Part shown: in pieces, positions 1-9,153 of the stretch | Numbering within the stretch: position 1 is the stretch's first letter | Layout: every line of letters starts with the position of its first letter | DNA from: Duganella alba | GTDB lineage: Bacteria; Pseudomonadota; Gammaproteobacteria; Burkholderiales; Burkholderiaceae_D | Direction of reading: 5' to 3' | Length of the DNA: 64,000 nt | Assembly: GCF_009674495.1 (NCBI RefSeq) | Contig: NZ_WKJN01000012.1 | Coordinates: 99,637 to 163,636, forward strand | Made by a program: the position numbers and the translations under genes | The notes under the pieces: model-generated | Seen by the model: the letters and a program-made list of their open reading frames with translations, nothing else | Told to the model about the DNA's origin: nothing | The model's database searches: none

Positions 1-1
1 C

Positions 2-127
2 CATCCGGAACACCACAACGCCGGCAGCGCCTTCCTGCCCAAGCCGTGGACTTCGCCGCGCCAGCTGTGGCGCACCGTGTCCGATCTGCTGGGCATCGGC
101 TCTGCGATGCCGGTTGAACCCCAATAA
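2..127 (+). CDS. C-terminal end of a response-regulator receiver protein (partial)
   Basis: The frame is open from the window edge to TAA at 125-127 and gives 41 residues. It contains a Phe-Leu-Pro-Lys-Pro stretch followed by an amphipathic helix ending in Leu-Leu-Gly. That is the usual end of a CheY-like receiver domain, where the Lys-Pro lysine contacts the phosphoryl group and alpha-5 follows. The rest of the protein lies outside the window, so it could be a stand-alone regulator or the receiver tail of a hybrid histidine kinase. The stop is followed by about 100 bp before the next gene. Confidence 0.5.
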   Translation, partial: HPEHHNAGSAFLPKPWTSPRQLWRTVSDLLGIGSAMPVEPQ

Positions 128-227
128 TCGGCTTATTGATAATAAATACAAGGTGGCGTCCATCCGCGCTTGTTGCGCGGCTGGCTGAGGTGATAGTCTG
201 CCGGATCAACTCAACCAGGAAACATTG

Positions 228-1157
228 ATGACGTCACCAATCAAACTCGCCATCGTCGGCGTGGGCAAGATCGTTTACGACCAGCATCTGCCAGCCATCA
301 CCGCGAACGCCGACTACGCGCTGGTCGCGACGGCCAGCCGCAACAACACCATCGACAACGTCCCCAGCTTCCCGACCATTGAAGCGATGCTGGCGGCCGA
401 TCCGTCCATCGAAGCCGTCTCGCTGTGCATGCCGCCGCAGTACCGCTACGCCGCCGCGCGCAAGGCGCTGGCCGCCGGCAAGCACGTGTTCCTGGAAAAG
501 CCGCCGGGCGCCACGCTGTCGGAAGTGGCCGACCTGGAAGCCTACGCCGCCGCGCAGGGCGTGAGCCTGTTCGCCAGCTGGCACTCGCGCTATGCGCCGG
601 GCGTGCAGCCGGCCAAGGCCCACCTGGCCGTCGACAAGCCAACCGCCATGCACGTGATCTGGAAAGAAGACGTGCGCCAGTGGCATCCGAACCAGGACTG
701 GATCTGGCAGGCCGGCGGGCTGGGCGTGTTCGATCCGGGCATCAATGCGCTGTCGATCGTCACCGAAATCCTGCCGTCGGCCGTGTTCCTGACCCAGGCC
801 GCGCTGGAGTTCCCGGAAAACCGCGACGCGCCGATCGCCGCCGACCTGCGTTTCCAGGACGCCGACGGCGTCAAGGTGCACGCCGAGTTCGACTGGCGCC
901 AGACCGGCAAGCAAAGCTGGGACATCATCGTCAGCACCGCCAGGGGCGAAGTGCGCCTGGCCGACGGCGGCTCGCGCCTGTGGATCGACGGCGCCGAGCA
1001 GACGCTGGAGAAGGAAGCCGAATACCCGTCGCTGTACCAGCGTTTCGCCGCCATCATCCGCGCCGGCAAGTCGGACGTCGATGTGGCGCCGCTGCGCCAC
1101 GTGGCCGACGCGTTCATGCTGGGTCAGCGCAAAGTGGTAGAGGCATTCCACGACTGA
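228..1157 (+). CDS. Gfo/Idh/MocA-family sugar dehydrogenase (D-galactose / L-arabinose 1-dehydrogenase type)
   Basis: This is a 309-aa NAD(P)-dependent oxidoreductase. The N-terminal Rossmann fold carries Gly-Val-Gly-Lys at residues 11-14, and the family motif Glu-Lys-Pro-Pro-Gly lies near residue 91. The segments around 'FASWHSRYAPGV', 'WKEDVRQWHP' and 'GVFDPGINALSIV' strongly resemble the aldose 1-dehydrogenases that oxidise D-galactose or L-arabinose to the lactone in non-phosphorylating sugar catabolism. ATG at 228 is preferred over an upstream TTG at 225 because AGGA lies about 9 bases before it. No lactonase or dehydratase of that pathway is adjacent, so the substrate is an inference from similarity. 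Confidence 0.85.
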   Translation: MTSPIKLAIVGVGKIVYDQHLPAITANADYALVATASRNNTIDNVPSFPTIEAMLAADPSIEAVSLCMPPQYRYAAARKALAAGKHVFLEKPPGATLSEVADLEAYAAAQGVSLFASWHSRYAPGVQPAKAHLAVDKPTAMHVIWKEDVRQWHPNQDWIWQAGGLGVFDPGINALSIVTEILPSAVFLTQAALEFPENRDAPIAADLRFQDADGVKVHAEFDWRQTGKQSWDIIVSTARGEVRLADGGSRLWIDGAEQTLEKEAEYPSLYQRFAAIIRAGKSDVDVAPLRHVADAFMLGQRKVVEAFHD

Positions 1158-1193
1158 TTTGTTATCATGATGTTCCAACGCGAAAGGAACATC

Positions 1194-2300
1194 ATGAAAA
1201 CCAAAGCAGCCGTTGCCTGGCAAGCGGGCAAGCCCCTGACGATTGAAGAAGTCGAATTGGGCGGCCCGCGCGAGGGCGAAGTGCTGGTCGAGATCAAGGC
1301 CACCGGCATTTGCCACACCGATTACTACACTCTGTCCGGCGCCGATCCGGAAGGGATTTTCCCGGCGATCCTGGGCCATGAAGGCGCGGGCATCGTGGTT
1401 GACGTCGGTCCCGGCGTCAAATCGCTGAAAAAAGACGACCACGTCATTCCGCTGTACACGCCGGAATGCCGCCAGTGCAAATTCTGCCTGTCGCAAAAAA
1501 CCAATCTGTGCCAGTCGATCCGTTCCACGCAGGGCCGCGGCCTGATGCCGGATGCGACCAGCCGCTTCTCCATCGACGGCAAGCCGATCTATCACTACAT
1601 GGGCACGTCGACCTTCTCGAACTACATCGTGGTGCCGGAAATCGCGCTGGCCAAGATCCGTGAAGACGCGCCGTTCGACAAGGTGTGCTACATCGGTTGC
1701 GGCGTCACCACCGGCGTCGGCGCGGTGCTGTTCACCGCCAAGGTGGAAGCGGGCGCGAACGTTGTCGTGTTCGGTCTCGGCGGCATCGGCCTGAATGTGA
1801 TCCAGGCCGCCAAGATGGTGGGCGCGGACAAGATCATCGGCGTCGACATCAATCCGGCCCGCCAGGAAATGGCGCGCAAGTTCGGCATGACGCACTTCAT
1901 CAATCCGAACGAAGTGGAAAACGTGGTCGACCACATCATCCAGCTGACCGACGGCGGCGCCGACTACAGCTTCGAGTGCGTCGGCAACACCACGCTGATG
2001 CGCCAGGCGCTGGAGTGCTGCCACAAGGGCTGGGGCAAGTCGATCATCATCGGCGTGGCGGCGGCCGGGCAGGAAATCTCCACCCGTCCGTTCCAGCTGG
2101 TGACGGGCCGCGAGTGGAAGGGTTCGGCCTTCGGCGGCGCGCGCGGCCGTACCGACGTACCGAAGATCGTCGACTGGTACATGGAAGGCAAGCTGAACAT
2201 CGACGACCTGATCACCCACCGCCTGAAGCTGGAAGACATCAACCAGGGCTTCGACCTGATGAAGAGCGGCGAATCGATCCGCTCCGTCGTTCTGTACTAA
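1194..2300 (+). CDS. frmA: S-(hydroxymethyl)glutathione dehydrogenase / class III alcohol dehydrogenase
   Basis: The 368-aa zinc-dependent enzyme oxidises S-hydroxymethylglutathione, the adduct of formaldehyde and glutathione, to S-formylglutathione. It can also reduce S-nitrosoglutathione. Catalytic zinc ligands are visible at Cys40-His41, Gly-His-Glu (about 61-63) and a later Cys in 'YIGCGVTTG'. The structural zinc cluster 'CRQCKFC...NLC' falls near residues 92-106, and the NAD site 'GLGGIGL' is near 194. The length is normal. The start at 1194 follows AAAGGA with good spacing; an earlier in-frame ATG at 1167 lacks this. Neither frmR nor the S-formylglutathione hydrolase gene frmB is next to it. 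Confidence 0.95.
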   Translation: MKTKAAVAWQAGKPLTIEEVELGGPREGEVLVEIKATGICHTDYYTLSGADPEGIFPAILGHEGAGIVVDVGPGVKSLKKDDHVIPLYTPECRQCKFCLSQKTNLCQSIRSTQGRGLMPDATSRFSIDGKPIYHYMGTSTFSNYIVVPEIALAKIREDAPFDKVCYIGCGVTTGVGAVLFTAKVEAGANVVVFGLGGIGLNVIQAAKMVGADKIIGVDINPARQEMARKFGMTHFINPNEVENVVDHIIQLTDGGADYSFECVGNTTLMRQALECCHKGWGKSIIIGVAAAGQEISTRPFQLVTGREWKGSAFGGARGRTDVPKIVDWYMEGKLNIDDLITHRLKLEDINQGFDLMKSGESIRSVVLY

Positions 2301-2316
2301 AACAGCCCGCCCGGAA

Positions 2317-2370
2317 GGATGTAGAAAAAAAGTTCTAGACTTCGCAATCTAGATAATTTATTCTACATCC
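2317..2370. promoter_or_regulatory. Symmetric nested inverted repeat, candidate BlaI-type operator
   Basis: A 54-bp element sits in the 88-bp gap before the M56 peptidase. Perfect 10-bp outer arms GGATGTAGAA (2317-2326) and TTCTACATCC (2361-2370) flank two copies of TCTAGA (2334-2339 and 2348-2353). The inner sites lie exactly 7 bp from each outer arm and 8 bp from each other, so the whole element has one dyad axis. The outer arms carry TGTA and TACA half-sites like those bound by BlaI/MecI repressors (family knowledge). A -10-like GATAAT at 2352-2357 overlaps the inner repeat. Binding by a BlaI-like repressor is an inference, and no repressor gene is adjacent. Confidence 0.55.
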
Positions 2371-2388
2371 ATCTACCCGGAGCGCGGC

Positions 2389-4467
2389 ATGAATCCACAA
2401 CTCACTTCCCTGTTACAAGCATTGGTGCCCGCCACCGGCTGGGCGCTGCTGCATTTCGTCTGGCAAGGCCTGTTGATCGGCTGGGGCGTGGCGTTGGCCA
2501 TGCAGCTGCTGCGCAAGGCGCGTCCGCAAACGCGCTACGCCGTGGCCTGCGCGGCCATGCTGCTGTGCGCGGCGCTGCCGCTGTCGAGCATCATTCTGCA
2601 ACTGGCCGATGCGCAGGCTGCTGACGGCTTCGGCAATGCGGTGCAGACCGTGGCCGCCTCGGATGCCGGCGCCAGCGTCCCCCTGATCGACGACAGCACG
2701 CTGGATGGCGTCAAGTCCGTGCTGCGCCGCCAGCTGCCGTGGATCGTCGGCCTGTGGCTGGCCGGCGCGGCGTTGATGTCGCTGCGCCTGGCGCTGGGCT
2801 TGAAGTGGGTGGCCGACCATACCCGCGCCGATCAATACACCACCAATCCTTACTGGCAGCGCCGCTTGTCCGAGCTGGCACGCCGTTTCGACATCGAGCA
2901 ATTCGTCCAGCTGGGCGTGTCCGAGCGCATCGACAGCCCGGTCACCGCCGGCTGCTGGAAGCCGGTCGTGCTGGTGCCAGGCGCGCTGATCACCGGCATG
3001 CCGGTCGATCTGCTGGAAGCGCTGCTGGCGCACGAGCTGGCGCACATCAAGCGCCACGATTATCTCGTCAACCTCATACAAAGCGCGATCGAGATCGTGC
3101 TGTTCTATCACCCTAGTGTTTGGGCTATATCGCGCAGGATACGGATCGAGCGGGAACAAATCGCCGACGACCTGGCCGTGGGTATGCTCGGCCAGCCGCA
3201 AAAGCTGGCGCAAGCCCTGTCGCAACTGGATCGATTTCAGTTCGACACAACACAACTAGCCCACGCGGCTCACGGAGGAAATCTCATGTCTCGTATTAAA
3301 CGCCTGCTGCGTCCCGATGTTGAACCGGTCAGCTGGAAGATGGCTGTGCCGCTGGCAGGCCTGTTTGCCGCCGGCGCGGTGTTCTATGCCCATGCCTCGC
3401 CGCCACCGCTGCCCATGCTGCCGGCCGCGCCTGCCGTCGCCATGATGGAGCCGCCAGCCATTGAGGCTCCTGAAGCGCCTGCCGCACCGGAGGCGCCGGC
3501 CATGGTGGCCGAACCAGCGCCAGTCGCACCGGTTGCGCCAGTCGGGCCAGTCGGACCAGTTGGTCCAGTCGGACCAGTCTCGCTGCTGGTCGCGCAAGCC
3601 GCATCAGCCGCCCCAGCCGCCCCAGCCGCCCCAGCCGCCCCGGCCGCGCCCGCTGCCGCACCGGCACCCGCTGCCGCACCTGCGCCGGCTGCCGCGCCGT
3701 CGCCCGTCGCCAGCCCTGCGCCATCCTCCCGCAGCAGCTACGCCATCGTGCACGCCGGCCGCGACAACATCACCGTTTCCGCCACCACGCAGGAAATCAA
3801 GCAGGTCGCCAGGCTGCGCGACAGCGTGAAAGGCGATTTCCTCTGGTTCCGTGACGGCGACAAAACCTATGTAGTGCGCGACCCTGCCGTGCTGGCCCGC
3901 ATCGACCAGGCCTGGACGCCGGTTGAACGCATCGGCGCGCAAATGGACGAGCAGGGCAAGAAAATGAACGCCCAAGGCAAGATCATGAGCGACGTCGGCA
4001 CCGAAATCGGCATTGCAGCCGGCGAGTTCGGCAAGAAATCCGCCCAGAACGCTGAAGTGAATCAGCGTGCGATGGAAAAACTGGCGCGCGCCCAGGAACG
4101 CATCGGCCGCCGCATCGAAGCAGCGGCACGCGAGCTGGGCCCGGACAGCAGCCAGGAAAAGATCCGCGCCTTCCAGGAGAAGCAGGCCGCCCTGCAAAAG
4201 GAAATGGAACCGCTGCAACGCCAGATGGCGGAACAGCAAAAGGAACTCTCGGCCAAGATGGAAAAAGTGCATGAACTCGATGCACCGCTGCGCGAGCTGA
4301 ACAAGAAAATGGCCGCCGTCAGCCGTCCGATGGGCGAACTCAGCGGGCAGATGGCGCAGCTGAGCCTGAAGCACGCCGACGCCGTCCGCGAAGCCGAACG
4401 CGCCATCCGCGCGCTGATGGAGGAAAGCTTGCAAAACGGTAAGGCCGTTTCCGCACCATCCGCATGA
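2389..4467 (+). CDS. BlaR1/MecR1-type M56 membrane metallopeptidase with low-complexity linker and coiled-coil tail
   Basis: The 692-aa protein begins with the 'GWALLHFVWQG' membrane segment typical of M56 sensors. It has several N-terminal TM helices and the zinc motif His-Glu-Leu-Ala-His at about 215-219, with a third ligand Glu in 'REQIADD' near 256. Another hydrophobic segment follows at about 316-336. The C-terminal half is not a penicillin-binding domain. It has four Gly-Pro-Val repeats (about 385-398), an Ala-Pro-rich stretch, then a long charged Gln/Glu/Lys-rich coiled coil (about 515-690). It is probably an envelope stress sensor or protease that cleaves a cytoplasmic partner, but the usual neighbour blaI is missing. 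The ligand is unknown. Confidence 0.8.
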   Translation: MNPQLTSLLQALVPATGWALLHFVWQGLLIGWGVALAMQLLRKARPQTRYAVACAAMLLCAALPLSSIILQLADAQAADGFGNAVQTVAASDAGASVPLIDDSTLDGVKSVLRRQLPWIVGLWLAGAALMSLRLALGLKWVADHTRADQYTTNPYWQRRLSELARRFDIEQFVQLGVSERIDSPVTAGCWKPVVLVPGALITGMPVDLLEALLAHELAHIKRHDYLVNLIQSAIEIVLFYHPSVWAISRRIRIEREQIADDLAVGMLGQPQKLAQALSQLDRFQFDTTQLAHAAHGGNLMSRIKRLLRPDVEPVSWKMAVPLAGLFAAGAVFYAHASPPPLPMLPAAPAVAMMEPPAIEAPEAPAAPEAPAMVAEPAPVAPVAPVGPVGPVGPVGPVSLLVAQAASAAPAAPAAPAAPAAPAAAPAPAAAPAPAAAPSPVASPAPSSRSSYAIVHAGRDNITVSATTQEIKQVARLRDSVKGDFLWFRDGDKTYVVRDPAVLARIDQAWTPVERIGAQMDEQGKKMNAQGKIMSDVGTEIGIAAGEFGKKSAQNAEVNQRAMEKLARAQERIGRRIEAAARELGPDSSQEKIRAFQEKQAALQKEMEPLQRQMAEQQKELSAKMEKVHELDAPLRELNKKMAAVSRPMGELSGQMAQLSLKHADAVREAERAIRALMEESLQNGKAVSAPSA
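3544..3642 (+). repeat. Two 9-bp tandem repeats inside the M56 peptidase gene
   Basis: Four near-identical 9-bp units of the form GGNCCAGTY at 3544-3579 encode Gly-Pro-Val four times. A second run of four GCCGCCCCR units at 3607-3642 encodes Ala-Ala-Pro repeats. Both are in frame, so gain or loss of a unit would lengthen or shorten the extracytoplasmic linker without breaking the gene. Confidence 0.75.
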
Positions 4468-4483
4468 TGAAGAGGCATCCCGG

Positions 4484-4489
4484 TATAAT
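4484..4489 (+). promoter_or_regulatory. Consensus -10 box placed so that transcription would start at the uvrD ATG
   Basis: A perfect TATAAT lies 6 bases before the uvrD ATG at 4496. Transcription normally begins about 7 bases after this box, which falls at the A of the ATG. No Shine-Dalgarno sequence is present in the last 15 bases; the nearest AGAGG is about 20 bases upstream. I see no convincing -35 box. A leaderless uvrD transcript is an inference from this spacing. Confidence 0.4.
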
Positions 4490-4495
4490 CACGGG

Positions 4496-6792
<2,297 letters not shown>

Positions 6793-6796
<4 letters not shown>

Positions 6797-7575
6797 GGCT
6801 TGTCGAGATTGACCGTCGCAGGCGCAGGCGTCTGCGGCGGGCCGAACAGCTGGACGTAAGCCGCGTACAGCGTGCAATGCACCATCACCAGCGAAAACAG
6901 GAACAGCGTCAGAATGCCGACAATGCCTATTTGCGACGTGCCAAACACCAGTATCACGATCTGAACGCCGACGAAGTACAGCAGGTGCAGCACCACCACG
7001 GCGGTGAAGAACGCCTTGGCCGCGCGCAGCACCGACACCACGCTGAAGAACAGCGCCTTGTTCAAGGCCATCTTCTGCCAGAAAATCAGCGGCGCCGTCA
7101 TCGATGTCAGCGTCCAGCCGACCAGGAAAATGGCCGATGACGCCAGCAGGCCGCCCAGCAGGCCATCGGTATCCTCCGGCTTGATGACGCCCCTGGCTTG
7201 CGCCTCCTTCAGCGCGGTCAGCGCGTCGCCGGACATGGTGTACAGCGCCACCATCGCCAGCACCATCAGCAGGAAATTCAGCCCGCCCAAGGCCAGCAGA
7301 TGCTTGCGCATCGGCGACTGAAAACCGGACAGCAGCAGATGTGGCAGCGCGCGCCGGCCCTGATCGATTTCGGCGCAGCCCTGCAACAGGGTGACGGAGA
7401 ACAGCGGCATCAGCACGCACCACAGGATCTGCCCCAGCACCGGCAACAGCAGGATGAACAGCGAGACGAACATGCAGACAAACAGCAGCGCCATCATGGC
7501 GCCCGGCTGCTTGCGGAACACCGTCCAGCCTTGCTTGACCCAGTGCAGGCCGACTCGTGCGGGTAGCTTTTCCAT
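6793..7575 (-). CDS. BPSS1780-family membrane protein
   Basis: The 260-aa integral membrane protein has about five or six hydrophobic helices (near residues 28-60, 95-115, 145-165, 190-215 and 222-245) and no catalytic motif. The N-terminal pattern 'GLHWVKQGWTVFRKQP' matches the uncharacterised BPSS1780-type family found beside thrB in betaproteobacteria. Its ATG overlaps the thrB stop by one base (TGATG), so it is probably translationally coupled to thrB. Its function is unknown. The stop overlaps the end of uvrD on the other strand. Confidence 0.75.
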
Positions 7576-8543
7576 CAGAACAGCTCCGGCGCCGGCGTGG
7601 CGATGCGTTCGCGCAGGATGCGCTCGAAGTGGCCCGGATCATGCGGCGTCAGCATCTCCGCCTCGCGCGGGCGGTAGAAGTCGTACAGGCGCGACAGCCA
7701 GAAGCGCAGCGCGCCGGCGCGCAGCATCGGCTGCCATGCGGTGTGCTCGGCGGCGGTGAACGGCCGCACGGCGTGGTAGGCGTCCACCAGCGCGCGCACG
7801 CGGGCGGTGTCCAGCACGCCGGTGTCGAGGTCGATGCACCAGTCGTTGACGGTGACCGCGACGTCGAACAGCCAGGTGTCGCAGCCGGCAAAGTAGAAGT
7901 CGAAGAAGCCGGTCAGGCGCTCGCCGTCGAACATCACGTTGTTGCGGAACAGGTCGGCGTGTATCGGGCCCACTTGCAGCTGCTTGTGGACGTCGCAGGC
8001 GGCAAACGCATCCTGGAAGTGCACTTCGGCCTTCAGCAGGTGTGCCTTGTCTTCCGGAATGAACGGCAGCACTTCCGGCGTGGTTTCATGCCACCACGCC
8101 AGGCCGCGCAGGTTCGGCTGCTTCAGCGCGTAATCCTGGCCGGCCAGATGCATCTTCGCCAGCATGGCGCCAACCGCGGCGCAATGCACCGGCTGCGGCG
8201 ACATTTGCGACTGGCCTTCCAGCTTGGTGACGATGGCCGCCGGCTTGCCGTGCAGGGCGACGATCAGCTCGCCCTTGTCATTGGCGACCGGCGCCGGCAC
8301 CGCCACGCCGCGTTCGGCCAGGTGACGCATCAGATTGAGGTAAAACGGCAGTTGTTCGAATGACAAATTCTCGAAGATGGTGAGCACATACTGGTGTTGT
8401 TCACCATTGCGCTCGGTAGTCAGGAAGAAATTGCTGTTCTCGATGCCGGAACTGATGCCTTTGAGCTCAAGCGCTTGGCCGAGCGGAAATTGGGTGATCC
8501 ACTGGGTGACATCCTCCAGCGATACCGGGGTAAAGACTGCCAT
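7575..8543 (-). CDS. thrB: Homoserine kinase, type II (APH-fold)
   Basis: The 322-aa kinase phosphorylates L-homoserine to O-phosphohomoserine, the step before threonine synthase. It is the aminoglycoside-phosphotransferase-fold version used by many proteobacteria, not the GHMP kinase of E. coli. Visible motifs are 'GIENSNFFL' near residue 33, the catalytic loop 'HADLFRNN' (near 195-202) and the metal-binding '[10 protein letters not shown]' that follows. It is the middle gene of a minus-strand group: a DUF2782 gene lies 35 bp upstream and the BPSS1780 gene overlaps downstream. This order is common in Burkholderiales. Confidence 0.93.
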   Translation of the reverse strand: MAVFTPVSLEDVTQWITQFPLGQALELKGISSGIENSNFFLTTERNGEQHQYVLTIFENLSFEQLPFYLNLMRHLAERGVAVPAPVANDKGELIVALHGKPAAIVTKLEGQSQMSPQPVHCAAVGAMLAKMHLAGQDYALKQPNLRGLAWWHETTPEVLPFIPEDKAHLLKAEVHFQDAFAACDVHKQLQVGPIHADLFRNNVMFDGERLTGFFDFYFAGCDTWLFDVAVTVNDWCIDLDTGVLDTARVRALVDAYHAVRPFTAAEHTAWQPMLRAGALRFWLSRLYDFYRPREAEMLTPHDPGHFERILRERIATPAPELF

Positions 8544-8578
8544 GTGCGAATTCTAAGGTTCCGTGTAGGTGATGTGGC

Positions 8579-8989
8579 TTATTTGGCTGGCGGAGATTGC
8601 GGTGGGGTATTGAACTCCTGCTCGGCTTCCTCTTCGACAGATTTCTTTTTCTTCTTGCCGAGGTCGAACTCCATCACCGTCCATTGCGCGCCGCGCAGGT
8701 TGCCGCTCATGACGTCACCCGGCATGGCGGTGCCGGCCGGATGGTTGGGACGCAGGGTGTAGGTGCTGGGACCGCTTTTGACGGTGGCTTCGGTCACGTT
8801 GCCGCTATTGTCGCGTTTTTCCGTGATTTTGTTTTCGGCCGGCTTGGCGGTGATGGTGACGCCGTCATCGGTCACTTCTTCCAGTTTTTCCAGTTTTGGC
8901 GGGGCCTGGCTCGGGGTCGACTGGGCGAACGCCGTATGGGCGCCGAGCGTCAGGAGGAGGGCAGGCCAGAGAAGGGAAGTGCGCGTCAT
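8579..8989 (-). CDS. DUF2782 exported protein
   Basis: This small 136-aa protein has a clear signal peptide (positively charged N-terminus, hydrophobic core, 'AHTAFA' cleavage region near residue 22). A short beta-rich domain follows, with 'VTITAKPAENKITEKRD' and 'SGPSTYTLRP', typical of DUF2782. A Lys-run ('GKKKKKS') and an acidic, Pro-rich end follow. It is probably periplasmic. Function is unknown; its position between polA and thrB is conserved in related genomes as far as I know. The start at 8989 has AAGG about 10 bases upstream. Confidence 0.8.
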   Translation of the reverse strand: MTRTSLLWPALLLTLGAHTAFAQSTPSQAPPKLEKLEEVTDDGVTITAKPAENKITEKRDNSGNVTEATVKSGPSTYTLRPNHPAGTAMPGDVMSGNLRGAQWTVMEFDLGKKKKKSVEEEAEQEFNTPPQSPPAK

Positions 8990-9153
8990 GATGGATCGCC
9001 TTTAGCAGAGAAATAGCCGCAGAATTTTTATGTATGATCCATTGTAACAAACAGACACCCATCGCTGTGCTTTCCCTTGGAGGGATGCCGCCGGACCCCG
9101 GTCAAAACCTGCGATAATGTTGTCTTCACGCTCAGCACCCTCATCTAGTTCCT

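Noticed and set aside
234..2219. A 661-codon open frame on the minus strand opposite the sugar dehydrogenase and frmA
   Set aside because: It lies wholly antisense to two well-recognised genes, is rich in His, Arg, Ala and Gly as expected from high-GC complementary frames, and has no recognisable domain.
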